A program made the position numbers and the translations under genes. Shown here in pieces: positions 33,475-43,294 of a stretch of DNA of 64,000 bases. The notes under the pieces were generated by a model. It saw nothing but the letters and a program-made list of their open reading frames with translations, made no database searches and was not told the DNA's origin. The DNA lies in assembly GCA_036362985.1 (NCBI GenBank), contig JAYGXS010000006.1, positions 18,580,261-18,644,260 of the forward strand, in the 5' to 3' direction. The DNA comes from Ligula intestinalis (lineage: Eukaryota; Platyhelminthes; Cestoda; Diphyllobothriidea; Diphyllobothriidae). The stretch's first letter is position 1, and every line of letters starts with the position of its first letter.

Positions 33475-33915
33475 AAACTCTTGCTATCAAACCAGTTTTG
33501 CGGACGGCCGAGCAAAAGATGAGCCTCCTGATCGATCTTTTTGTTTCTCACGGTCGTTATCGCAGCCACCCGTGGTTTAGATGAATGTGGGAATAGGCCC
33601 GGCGTTCTGACTTGTTTTAGCTGCATTTGATGATAGGTACAGTAGCGGGTAACTGCCCAAGTGACCTAAATGGCCCTGAGAGGAACGCAGGTATGTGGTG
33701 CAGATTTCGTGGTTGCATTGGTTGCATTTCCAATTTAAATCATCGCGCGCCACACATTAGGATATTAAAATAATGATTCGTCTTATTTTCTGCTTTGATG
33801 TGCTCGAATTTTTATTTTTTGCCCTCTCCTGACCAAACTCACCAATTTAACCCATTTTACCACCGGTCCCTTTATTCACAACCGTAGGTTTTACAGGTAC
33901 TTTGGTGTTAATCAT
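33475..33915 (+). repeat. Interspersed repeat family F4, copy 1 (partial)
   Basis: GACGGCCGAGCAAAAGATG, GATCGATCTTTTTGTTTCTC, ACGGTCGTTATCGCAG and the end block TTTTACCACCGGTCCC are shared with 34840-35560 and 43295-43975. Confidence 0.65.
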
Positions 33916-34229
33916 AGTGAATCGTTGCAGGATTTACCATATGCTACATAGCATACAAGAATTTGGCAAATTATTTGTTTGGCTCTCATCTCTCTAAATA
34001 CGTATTAGTATCGTTCATCACAGAAAAAAATTTCTAGTTTCATCAATAAATGCGCCATAACTGAGCTTCTATCTATGCTGCATTTGTTCAACTCCTTTGC
34101 TTTCCGTTGTCATCTTATTTTGTTTTCGGCCGCCCGATTTGTATGGCCATGAATGTAAAAAAAGGGAAGGCACCCATGCCCCGTTCACAATATATGGTCT
34201 TTTGATGAATTTCAGGAAGATGACATATC

Positions 34230-34385
34230 CCCGTGTCTTAACCCTAACACCAATCCTAAACTAAATCGTAACATTTATCTTAATCCTAGGCCTTACAGTT
34301 AACCCGAACCCGCGACCCCAACTTCAACTCTGACCTTAAGCCTTAACTTAAACCTACCTCGAAACTTAACCTCACGCCTTCTTTT
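34230..34385. repeat. Degenerate CCTAA-like (telomere-like) tract
   Basis: Irregular units such as TTAACCCTAACACC, AATCCTAAAC and CCTTAACTTAAACC. No perfect TTAGGG array is present, so this is either a decayed interstitial telomere-like repeat or coincidental composition. Confidence 0.45.
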
Positions 34386-34574
34386 CCCGGAACTTTAAGC
34401 AAAACCGCATGTATTGTCGGCGGTTCCAGGGTCCCCTCTCCTGTTTAGACGATCATACAACTCATCCTTATCTACCAAACCCCCCGTCCCCACGCCGTTC
34501 CTGTGCTACTTACTAAGTAATAAACTAGACTTGCAACTATTGCGTCTTTATAGTAGCTAATAATAGTTATCATA

Positions 34575-34835
34575 TGTAAACAGTCGCTATGCGACTGCCT
34601 GCGAGGGCTGTAGATTGAGCTGCAAACCGGGTCGGTGAGCGCCCTTCTATCATCATACAACCGATCGCAACCGACATAAATGACGGGCCGGTGGCGCAAT
34701 GATAGTTTTTCGCACTCAAGGATCAAAGTGTGGCGGATTCCGATATCGGGTGATGCACACCTGGAATTGGATATGACAGGCCAATGTCAGCTAGCAAACC
34801 AGAAATGGTCGTTCCGGTCTCTGGCAACGATTACT
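34575..34835 (+). mobile_element. tRNA-derived SINE with extended 5' body
   Basis: GCGACTGCCTGCGAGGGC body, then a head at 34685 (GCCGGTGGCGCAATGATAG), ATCGGGTGATGCACACC, and tail AGCAAACCAGAAATGGTCG then TTCCGGTCTC. Confidence 0.55.
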
Positions 34836-34839
34836 TGTT

Positions 34840-35560
34840 AAGCACACTACGTACTTTTCTATGCATTACTAACCACTTGGCTCGTGATAGTCAACCTTTT
34901 TTCTTGTGTAGGTATCCAGCATTTACCAAGCTATTGCATTCTTCCGCACGGAAACTTTTATCGTCCTGTAGTTAATGTTAATTCAATTAGTTGCGTATTT
35001 TCCCGACAGTTACGGCCAGCTGGTCGATAGACGGCGGTCGGTCAACGTTACAGGTCTCCGCTGCTCCAAATCACTCCCCCCTCCCCCGTCCTAGCACACA
35101 TGCTTGCACTCCGCTTGCGCGTAGCGCGTAGCATACACGCGCGCTTGGTTGCTCGCTATTAAATGGGTTATGCTGACGCCTCCCCCTCCATTGTCGATCT
35201 TTTTGTTTCTCACGGTCGTAATCGGAGTCGCCTGGGATTCTGGGATTTGTTCAGCTGCTCTTGATGATGGAGTGAGGAGCGGAGAGATGAGGTGACTATA
35301 TCACTGACCTAAACGATCCTGAGAGGAAGGCAGGTTTACCGTGCGGACGTCTTGTTTATTATTGGTTGTATTTTTTATTTTACTTATGGTGTGCCAAAGA
35401 TTAGGTTATTTAACCAAGTATCCATATTATTTTTTATTTTTATATCTTATGATTATTTTTCCTTTCCTCTGACTTGACCTACCAATTTATCCCCTTCTAC
35501 CACCGGTCCCGTATTGCACAAACGTGCGGTTTTCTGTTAATTTTCTGTTACTGATGAGGA
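34840..35560 (+). repeat. Interspersed repeat family F4, copy 2
   Basis: About 700 bp collinear with 43295-43975: TTTCTTGTGTAGGTATCCAG, CGGTCGGTCAACG, a C-rich block, then GTCGATCTTTTTGTTTCTCA and ACCACCGGTCCCGTATT. There is no coding and no clear terminal structure. Confidence 0.65.
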
Positions 35561-35638
35561 AACATTGCCTGGTATCTTGACTTTGCCGGTTCTCCTCCAT
35601 AATATATCAACCAGAGTGTGTGTTTTGATCGCCTACAG

Positions 35639-36173
35639 TTGTACAACCTACGCACACGTGACCTGCTCGTGGAACTTCCCCTCTGCCTAGACAGCCAATC
35701 ACAGCAGCAACAGCCGGAAGCTCCTCTAGGACCGCCACTGCCCCTGCTCGAGGCCTGGATTGAAGAAATGAACGCGGAACGTCAGCGCTCCCCCCTCAGC
35801 CCGTCGCCATGGCAACCGCACCAAGGCGCTTCAGCTTTTCTGAAAGCTTGTGGCGACACAGGTGGTGGCAGCCTCCTATCCAATTCTTTGCCCAGCACAC
35901 CCACGGTGGCGGCCAACGCCAGCCGCCGCGCCGTCGGGGTGCGCGCTCTCGGTTGCTTCAATCGGCCCGCCTCCGTCGTCTTCGACTTTGACCCCCGGTT
36001 CCTGAATTCACGCATCGTCATCGCCAATGTGAACTTCCTGAAGCCGTCCGCCGCGGCCTGCGCACAGCTTCCACCCGCAGACATGTTCGGGGTGCCTGTA
36101 CCCGTGCTCAGCCTCGTTCGCCTACCCACGTGGGAGCAGTTGGCCAAAACACGCAATTTCGGCGGGCTGGAGT
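35639..36173 (+). CDS. Host gene exon, possibly meckelin (TMEM67)-like
   Basis: A 535-bp open exon between a good acceptor (TTTTGATCGCCTACAG ending 35638) and a consensus donor (GTGAGT at 36174). Frame from the acceptor: L-Y-N-L-R-T-R-D-L-L, L-C-L-D-S, a low-complexity Gln/Pro stretch, then G-C-F-N-R-P, V-V-F-D-F-D-P-R-F-L, F-G-V-P-V-P-V-L-S-L, ending G-G-L-E plus one base. It is GC-rich, unlike the flanks. The spaced pattern (YnlR...LC, dFdP.F, VPVLsL, then IFL-D in the next exon) recalls the extracellular part of meckelin, a ciliary transition-zone membrane protein. That identification is an inference from memory of the family and could be wrong. The exon itself is well supported. Confidence 0.6.
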
Positions 36174-36667
36174 GTGAGTTCCCCCCCCCCCCCCCCGACC
36201 TAGCAGTACCTTTTATTGTAGTTTTGCATAACTGTGCGTCCAAGTAAGCGGTGTACCTAGCGCTGTTAAGGGAGCCAGGGAATGTTTTTCCCCAGCAAGA
36301 ATATGCAACTTGTTTTCGTATTCACTCACTAGGTAGTGGCGTATAGCAGCATATGCCGTGCGTAGTTCGATGCGACGTGAATTCATACGTTAAGTAGGGG
36401 AGTTCTGTTATGCCCCGCGCCTGGCACACGTAATTAGTCCGAACTGCGAGCTTGTCCGACCTTTGTACCCAAAGCCTGCACGAGAGAGAAGGCAAAAGAA
36501 GACAATCGACCACGAGGAGAAGTGAATTCATAAGCAGCAAGTCATCCGCACAAAAAGTTACGTTTGATGAGGAAGCGTCGGCGACAATGGGCCAAGTAGC
36601 TATGAGGAGAAATCTTTAACCATGGTGCGCGCTCGCATGGTGGTGGTGGCGTGGCAGCTGCGCTCAG
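36174..36667 (+). other. Putative 494-bp intron with 16-C run
   Basis: Starts GTGAGT and ends GCGCTCAG. A run of 16 Cs (36181-36196) begins two bases after the donor consensus. Confidence 0.5.
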
Positions 36668-36724
36668 GGATCTTTCTGTGCGATGACTCATCGTGGGAAT
36701 TGAGGCATTTCCAACCGGTGTGCG
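36668..36724 (+). CDS. Next exon of the same host gene
   Basis: Acceptor CTGCGCTCAG ends at 36667. The single leftover base of the upstream exon plus GG gives a Trp codon, and the frame reads I-F-L-C-D-D-S-S-W-E-L-R-H-F-Q-P-V-C. Donor GTAGGT follows at 36725 (alternative GTAAGG at 36729). That the phases of two independently found exons agree is the main evidence. Following exons were not found before 37660; a 47-codon frame at 37319-37459 is unassigned. Confidence 0.5.
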
Positions 36725-36729
36725 GTAGG

Positions 36730-37660
36730 TAAGGGCAACGGGGCTCGCAGAATAACTGTTTGTTCACGCAAGCGATGCATAGCTCTATTAGTCGAGGCAG
36801 AAATGTTGTTTCAGAGAGTGCGAAACCTGTTTTCCCCCTTTCTCGCTCTGCGCATTTTGCGCATACGATGTGGGTTTTGCTTACTGCACGACCATTTTGT
36901 TCTTTGTTCCTATGAAGAGGAGCAGGGCGAAGTTGTGTGTGCGTGTGTGTGTGTGGGGTCTTTTAGGCGACCTAGCTTTTTTGAGGGAGCGGGAGGATGG
37001 TATTGCTCACAAACTTAAAAAACCACGTACACAGCGGTAAATTATTGCCCGCAAGGAGATGTTGCCGACTTTGTGGCCCTGACTGTGTAAAGCGCAAAAT
37101 GTCTGACATACCGGCGTGTGCAAATCCCGCTGATTTCTGTACAAAAACGCCTTCAATGTGCACTGAGTCATCGCTGTCGCCTCAATATTAGAAGTAGTTT
37201 GCAAGAATTTTCTCACGAAGTAAAGTCGCCCTTCTCAAAATTGCGCATTTAAAGGTAGATAAGAGCAGTTGCACCCCGCCCATTCTGCTTAAGTGATCTT
37301 TCCTGTTGTAACTAAACAATGAACTGGAAGTTTAAGGTGCTCCCTTGGATCTGCGAAAACCTTTTACCTGCTGTGCGGGAACGGCTCATGAGTGGCACGT
37401 GCCAACTGACCGTTGCTTCGTCTGTAGTTTCGCCAAACGCTTCGGTTGTGTTGCCATAATATCAGGTTGGAAAAACGAAACCGAACGCAATTGCACATAA
37501 GTCAATATTTCCTCAGCCTCATCACCTGTCATCAACTGTCATCGCACGTTTCTGAGTGAAGAGAGAGAGAAATAAAAGGATGTAAATAGTCACTGTTTTG
37601 TGATGCAAGAGAACCAACTTGAAATACTTCGTCCAATAATACCAAACTCAACTGCAAAAA
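36730..37660. other. No gene firmly recognised; probably intron
   Basis: Short frames only. A TG/GT run lies at 36935-36955. Confidence 0.4.
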
Positions 37661-37662
37661 TG

Positions 37663-37673
37663 GTTATGGTTGT
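37663..37673 (+). repeat. 11-bp target-site duplication, left copy
   Basis: GTTATGGTTGT, repeated exactly at 38171-38181. Confidence 0.8.
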
Positions 37674-37754
37674 GAACGAATGCGAGAAAATACTCGTATT
37701 CCAGGAATTTCTATTGGTAAAGGAGACATATGGTCGAACACTGGAACAAAATTT

Positions 37755-37806
37755 ATTTTTGCCTGAGCTTTCGAGCTCTTACAAGAGCCCATCGTCAGAG
37801 GTGGAG
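37755..37806 (-). ncRNA. Hammerhead-like motif, left arm
   Basis: Mirror of the motif at 38101-38150: on the reverse strand CTGACGA, stem GGGCTC/GAGCTC, GAAA, GCTC. Confidence 0.6.
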
Positions 37807-38100
37807 AAACAGCAACAAATGTGGAGCTACTTGGGGCGGGTGTACAATAACTAGAATTTTGAACGTGTAGAAAATCAATAATTGTGTGTGCTGCCTCCCA
37901 CCATAACTATTACTTGTTTTTGTTGACGATTCTATTTCTGTGAATATTTCCACACAACTTGTCGGTCTTGCCTACTAGCACTGGCTAGCACAGCCCTCAG
38001 TGGCAAGCCGGCAGCACACACAATTATTGATTTTCTACACGTTCAAAATTCTAGTTATTGTACACCCGCCCCAAGTAGCTCCACATTTGTTGCTGTTTCT

Positions 38101-38150
38101 CCACCTCTGACGATGGGCTCTTGTAAGAGCTCGAAAGCTCAGGCAAAAAT
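38101..38150 (+). ncRNA. Hammerhead-like motif, right arm
   Basis: CTGACGA at 38107-38113; stem II GGGCTC (38115-38120)/GAGCTC (38127-38132), 6 pairs with one G-U, loop TTGTAA; GAAA at 38133-38136; minimal palindromic stem III AGCT; expected cleavage after C38140; AGGC follows. Stem I has 3 solid pairs (CCT/AGG). Stem III this short is thought to work through dimers in PLE and retrozyme hammerheads. Confidence 0.65.
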
Positions 38151-38170
38151 AAATTTTGTTCCAGTGTTCG

Positions 38171-38181
38171 GTTATGGTTGT
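38171..38181 (+). repeat. 11-bp target-site duplication, right copy
   Basis: Exact repeat of 37663-37673. Confidence 0.8.
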
Positions 38182-38316
38182 AAATATGCACAGGTTCAGA
38201 CAAAACGAGATAAATTAAAAAGACCAGGAGGACGGAACTGACTGTACGGCTGTTACCTAGACCCAAAAGAAAGAGCAAGAGACAGAGCCAGATGGCCCCA
38301 ATTTCTATGGCCTTTT

Positions 38317-38799
38317 ATGGAATTCAGTTTAAATCAAAATAATTTATATACCTCCCACAACAACCATCATGGTTTGCAGCACATTCTGTTGAAATATCAT
38401 CAACCGGTTCGGAACACTTCTTATGTCTTGGTAAGCATCAGAGACGATTGTATTTTGAATGCTATCTCATTAATTCGACCTGGTTTAAGGTTGCACAGTG
38501 ATTTAGGCATGAGAGTAGTTGCCCCGGGGCCAGGTTCACATGAACCGATTTCGGAGCAGCAGTTGAACAGTCCACGGGTCTTTGAAGACGTCGCTCAAGT
38601 TACTGGAAACGTCGCTTCATTACTGGAAACCAATCCCAGGACTGCTAGGTTTCTCTCCTGCTGTCCTTATACAACCGGACTGCTATATGAGTGTTTTACG
38701 CAGTTTTCCGCTAGAAACGCTGTCCATGGCCGATCACAGGGCGCTGTAGGCAGAGCTTTCAAGCACTATTTGCACACTGCCTTTGAAAATGCTCTGTGA
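38317..38799 (+). CDS. Unrecognised 160-codon ORF, possible terminal host exon
   Basis: Open from 38317 to a TGA at 38797-38799. The second half (L-R-L-H-S-D-L-G-M-R-V-V-A-P-G-P-G, V-F-E-D-V-A-Q-V-T-G-N-V, F-K-H-Y-L-H-T-A-F) looks like ordinary globular protein. The first half is less convincing, so a splice acceptor such as GGTTGCACAG near 38505 may mark the true start. I recognise no domain. It lies 2 kb downstream of the exon pair at 35639-36724, in the same orientation. It could belong to the same gene or be chance. Confidence 0.35.
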   Translation: MEFSLNQNNLYTSHNNHHGLQHILLKYHQPVRNTSYVLVSIRDDCILNAISLIRPGLRLHSDLGMRVVAPGPGSHEPISEQQLNSPRVFEDVAQVTGNVASLLETNPRTARFLSCCPYTTGLLYECFTQFSARNAVHGRSQGAVGRAFKHYLHTAFENAL

Positions 38800-39130
38800 T
38801 TTACGACCATAAATATAGTGCTTCTTCTTTTATACACGGAATTTATGTATGGACCGTCTGCACTCTACTAGGCAATTAATCTTCCTCCTAAAGCCAACAC
38901 CACCCTTACCTTTGCAAGCGCAGAAAATCGCTTTCTCCAAACATTCTCGGCCGGTAAAAAATATGATCAGAAAATAGCTAGAAAGCATCAGGCATGTATG
39001 ACATAGTTTAACTTTGATTTTTAACTGCTGCTGGAAGTTTTATTTTCAAGCGTCGGTCACTTTGAGGACGTTTACTTTTTCTGTGCAAAATGTTGACTGA
39101 TTGCGCAGTCGGCTCCTTGAGAAACAACAG
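38800..39130. other. No gene recognised
   Basis: AT-rich; it could be 3' flank of the preceding ORF. Nothing specific is seen. Confidence 0.4.
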
Positions 39131-39134
39131 ACAT

Positions 39135-39262
39135 CTACAGGAGCGGGGAGGTTAGAATGGCCGTTTCTGGCTAATTAGCCGTCATCAGCCAGTCATACAC
39201 AGCTCTACGGGGTGCATTCCCCGAGGCTCGAACTCTCGACCTATTCGATCAGTGTTTAACGC
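39135..39262 (-). mobile_element. tRNA-derived SINE
   Basis: GGAGCGGGGAGGTTAGAATG, GGCTAATTAGCCGTCATCAG, then GAGGCTCGAACTC (complement of the B-box region). Confidence 0.65.
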
Positions 39263-39379
39263 CGTAACCAACACACAGCGGGAGATGTGAGTTTGCTAGC
39301 GGTCGATGAAGGTTCACAAAGGAATTTCTATATCTCACGACGTGGACTGGCAAGACAAAAAGCTCGCGTTCAGGAATTT

Positions 39380-39510
39380 CACCATTAGGTCGCGAGTTCG
39401 AAACTTGGGTGGTGCGCGACTTAAGATTGGGTATGAATGGCTGCCGATGGCTAATGAGTCAGAAATGCCGCCCCAATACTGTCTGTCGCTGGCAATACTG
39501 TCTGCTTTAG
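39380..39510 (+). mobile_element. tRNA-derived SINE
   Basis: GGTCGCGAGTTCGAAAC (B-box), TTGGGTGGTGCG, GATTGGGTATGAATGGCTG and AATGAGTCAGAAATG. It faces away from the minus copy at 39135. Confidence 0.6.
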
Positions 39511-40867
39511 GCTACTAGCAGCTACAGCTGCTGTCATGTCCCAAAAAAATGAGACTTTAAGCAGAGCGGGTCAAGTGAGCTCCGTTAGCGGTTCGAGAAC
39601 ATTAATCAACAAGGATATATATGTTTCAGTTAGTTCTGAATATGTGCGAAGCATTATTGTCTTGGTAGGCTGGGCATCTGCCTTTCATCGGAAGTAGTTG
39701 CATGCTTCATAATAATCGATGATCACCGAGGGACGCTTACCTGGACTTTGAATTTTTCTCAATCATCTTAGCTTGTCCTCACCGATAGCGTGCGCTCAGC
39801 CTACCTGCATGTTAAGGAATGAGACCTGGATGAGTCATTCAACAGCGTTCTCCATAAGGTTGGCGGGTTTCGTGGTTCCTTCTTCGTTGAGGTGGCCGGT
39901 AGTCACGGAGGACAAATGGCATTCAAAATCTGATCAACTTAGATGTTGTAGTAGGTGGAGTTTCAGAGCCATGTATTCCGTGGGTAACTCGATTTGACGT
40001 TCATTCAATTTTATTTTTGACAACCATGTCTGATGCAGCTGTTAGGTAGGCTGTCGCACTACAATCTCGACGACGTCTCAGCTAAAGCCTATTCCAGCAC
40101 TCTACCTCCATACTGAAGATTGCTGTTCATTCCTGCACGTTTCTTGGCGTCAGTTAAATCAATCAACTTTGTTTCACTGCATTAATACATTTGAGCCAAA
40201 AGGGGTTTCGATTTCCTTTCCCACTTTTTTGCATCCCGTGGGAGTGATTTGTATGTCAGATTCTCGGTCTGAGAAGTGTAGTTACGGCTCCGTTACCTTC
40301 ATGTTTCACTGCCTCCCGACGATGTTGATTGGCTGGCTCTAGCTCTCTCTCCATCCTGTGTCAGAGCTGCATCTTGTTTCCCCCATAAAACATGTTCACA
40401 TAGATTCGACAGAATATTCTATGTCTCTGATTTGTCCTGCACTTTTTCACACTTCAGTGGAACAGTTTGTATCAGAATTGTTTAGCCTTCCGTGTCAAAC
40501 TTTTACCTTCTGGAGACCCAGTAAAAATCTCTGAGTGCCCACTGACTTAACATTTGCATGAGAAGGTCCGTCTAAAACCTCTGTTGTAGACAGCTGTGCA
40601 TTAGCTGCAGTGGCTTTTCAGTTGACAGTCAAACTAAGACTTCCACTGTAGACAGCTGTGCATTAGCTGTAGTAAATATTTCCTATAACTGGTGAACATT
40701 ACGGTCTCCACCAGCGGAGCAAATGCGAGCTCTCAGAGTACACTGCTGCGGAGACAAACATTTTCTGCGAGCACGTCAAGATTTAGCGCCCTGTCAGAAT
40801 AGCGCACCATCCACACCCCATTTGGCCACTGTACCAATATGTGGACAAGACTTCTAGTGAATCGTAC
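39511..40867. other. No gene recognised; local 27-bp duplication
   Basis: TGTAGACAGCTGTGCATTAG plus CTG(C/T)AGT occurs at 40585-40611 and 40647-40673. No host coding is seen. Confidence 0.45.
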
Positions 40868-40875
40868 AACTTGCA
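40868..40875 (+). repeat. 8-bp target-site duplication, left copy
   Basis: AACTTGCA, exactly repeated at 41451-41458. Confidence 0.8.
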
Positions 40876-41450
40876 GCAAAAGTAGCTTGTGTAGCCCACT
40901 CATATACCCCTAGTCCCAGCATTTTGTTCTGCAAAAATGGTGGTTATAGAGTTTTAGGTGGTGGAGAATTAGGATAGGCAGAGAAGGAAATTTGTAGAAT
41001 AAAGCGTAAGGTTACAAAATATAATCGAAGTTGCTTCCCGCAACCGCTGGGGGCAGATTGTTCCGCACGTAATTTGAAGGTGTGCGCGGTGCTTCGCGCC
41101 GCGGACTATACTAATCTAACTCCAGAATGGTAAGTTGGATCTCAGGTTAGTTGAAGTAGACGACCTCCTAACTACCATTTCAATTTTTCGGGCAGTTAAA
41201 GAAACCTGAAATTTGATAATTGGGTTTTTCCGCAATAAGTTGAATGATAATACAGATTAGGAAAATCTATAGATATAAATCAACAACATTTCTAAATACA
41301 GTAAAATAAAAATGCATTTAGCATTTACTAAAGTATATTCTACTGCGTGACCTTATTCCCCGCCCATAAAACCCGATAACCACCGTTTTCGTAGGAAACC
41401 ATGCAGGTTGTAGAAATTAGTGAGTGAGGCTACATGAGCTACTGTTGCCC
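40876..41450. mobile_element. 575-bp TIR DNA element, copy 2 (Merlin- or hAT-like MITE)
   Basis: Same length and collinear with 30541-31115 throughout, with scattered substitutions. The ends are inverted (GTAGCTTGTGTAGCCCACT against GAGTGAGGCTACATGAGCTAC). It is flanked by an exact 8-bp duplication AACTTGCA. It has no coding capacity. The exact duplication fixes the element boundaries for the family. Confidence 0.85.
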
Positions 41451-41458
41451 AACTTGCA

Positions 41459-42270
41459 TACCATTTTCTACTTATCAACGACTAAATTTTTGAACTAAGC
41501 TAATTTCCAAACACTATTCTGTGCAGAAAGTGTCAAAAGAGAGAAGGTATCGAGCGCATTAAATCTTCGTGATATAAACCCTGTGAGGTTATTTTAAGCG
41601 GTCCTTCACTAGACCTAGACTTTACAGTTTTGGATAATAGGCCGACTGCATTTCATGAATGGGCAGTTTTACGGACAAATGTAAGTGTGACTAGAATAGC
41701 CCCGTGTGTTTTTTAGGTCGTCATCAGTTGATGGTTTGTCGACAAGTGTTTGATAGACTCTCATCCACTCCAGTTCTGTGATAGAGCATAAGAGAAATAA
41801 CTATTACCCCCTGGAGACAGTGTAAGTTGCGTGTGAGATCATAAAAGCATGATCAGACTGAAGCACGCAGAGGTAGAAAGAGGGAGGGAGATTTGACGTT
41901 TAAGAGTCGGGAAAAGTTGTGGGACCGAAATTGGCCCGATTGGTAGATGGTGTATGCATCAACCGAACGTTGGCTAGGTGTCAGTTCAATCGCCGGTCCG
42001 GGCGATGTTACCCGCGTAGACCCACAGTAATTTTGACGCAGAGCTAGCCACTTACACGTGAAGTAGGCTGAGATAATAGAAGACTATGAATATACGCAAA
42101 GGTTCGCGTTTTGGGTGTTTGCATAAGTAAAGGAGGAGGCTAGTCGACTACCGGAACAGTGTGTTTATTGTTATTTCACCTTCGTAGATAACAGCAGCAA
42201 CAAATAGGAGGGCAATTACAGGGGTGTGAAAATAAAGCAACTATCAGTGAGGCACGTCTAAAGGTGACTG
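41459..42270. other. No gene recognised
   Basis: No identifiable coding or repeat. TCGTCATCAGTTGATGG near 41720 is not a hammerhead, because no GAAA box is placed correctly. Confidence 0.4.
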
Positions 42271-42279
42271 CGCAGGGCT

Positions 42280-42545
42280 CCTTACGGCGGCATCAAATCT
42301 ATTGATTTATTTCTCAGCCGTGGAACAGACTTCAATCGATTCTTGATTCGTCTTGCTTCCGGCGTGGGCCAGTATCTTGGCGGCTGCTCATTTCGAAGGT
42401 GTGAGCTGCAACTTGAGATGACTCCTCGTCGCGTTGCACAGTCAACTTATATTCTTGCATGCGAGATCCGAGCATGCGTTCAGTTTGACTGTCGTAGTTA
42501 CACGGACAGCCTAGGCATGGGATGGAATTGCACACCGCCCGAAAA
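42280..42545 (-). pseudogene. PLE GIY-YIG endonuclease C-terminal fragment (subfamily A)
   Basis: Reverse strand reads R-M-L-G-S-R-M-Q-E-Y-K-L-T-V-Q-R, A-A-H-T-F-E-M; after a frameshift it reads A-A-K-I-L-A-H-A-G-S-K-T, then a stop and I-N-R-F. The same block on + at 16395-16660 shows they are one family. RT and terminal repeats are not found nearby. Confidence 0.7.
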
Positions 42546-43290
42546 CTATCATGCGCAGTGAGGTATCTGGCTTCATCTTAATGAGCAATCTGAGGTTGTG
42601 TTTCGCATGGCGTGCTTAACTTTTCTTGTAATTGCACAGGTCCTCTCTTTTCTTGCGGTTGTCATCTCTCACCATGAACCCTCGCCCCGCCCATGCAAGT
42701 TAAAAAGCACAGAAAAAACAAACAGACCGTTATAGTGCTCCACCAGCTCGCCTCTTCCCTACTCCACTCCTCTTTCTCGTCATGCAATCCCAGAAGGCCA
42801 TCAGCATAGAACGGACGAGTTCCGGGAAGATGCGACCGGGCTGAAACCGGGCTATTTGGGCAACCCAGCCCCTAATCCTTGCTTGCATTGAATTGACTTG
42901 CAACTGTCTTTGAACGTAAGATGAAGTAAAGGTGTGGGGTTACTGCCGCTGGACAGTTCTGATGTCTTCTTCGCTTATGGGAAAGAGGATCGAAGGGACT
43001 TGGCTACTGCTAACAGTCGATGACTAAGAGAACTTGGTTATTGTTTAAGACAAGCATACCGAGGTAGCAGTCACTCGGGCGTCACAAGCATTAGTAAACC
43101 CCTCCGAGGAGCGCAATCTTGCGTTGAGACTGGTCACCGCAGGTGATATGCCCAATTTTTCCATGTTGAATGAGCAACTGTCATATAGGCGTACTGACCT
43201 CCCGATGAACAGAGCCTACTTGCCCGCTTATGGTTGGCGTGTACTGGGGGTCACATTTATATACCCTGGGGCCTAGTAAGGTAACGATTC
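42546..43290. other. No gene recognised
   Basis: Mixed composition. 43060-43120 (GGGCGTCACAAGCATT) faintly resembles the small repeat at 29105. Confidence 0.4.
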
Positions 43291-43294
43291 GTTA

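Larger units (their letters stand above)
37674..38170. mobile_element. Non-autonomous PLE: two perfect 161-bp inverted arms
   Basis: A 497-bp insertion between 11-bp duplications: a 61-nt extension (37674-37734), left arm 37735-37895, a 114-nt spacer, and right arm 38010-38170. I compared the arms base by base and they are exact reverse complements. Each arm contains a hammerhead-like core of PLE terminal-repeat type. No RT or endonuclease is present. The layout (duplication, one-sided extension, inverted terminal repeat, direct terminal repeat, duplication) is the same as the coding PLE at 23026-24450, taken to extreme truncation. Confidence 0.85.

Noticed and set aside
41715..41745. TCGTCATCAGTTGATGG as a hammerhead or PLE repeat
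   Set aside because: It lacks GAAA and terminal-repeat context.
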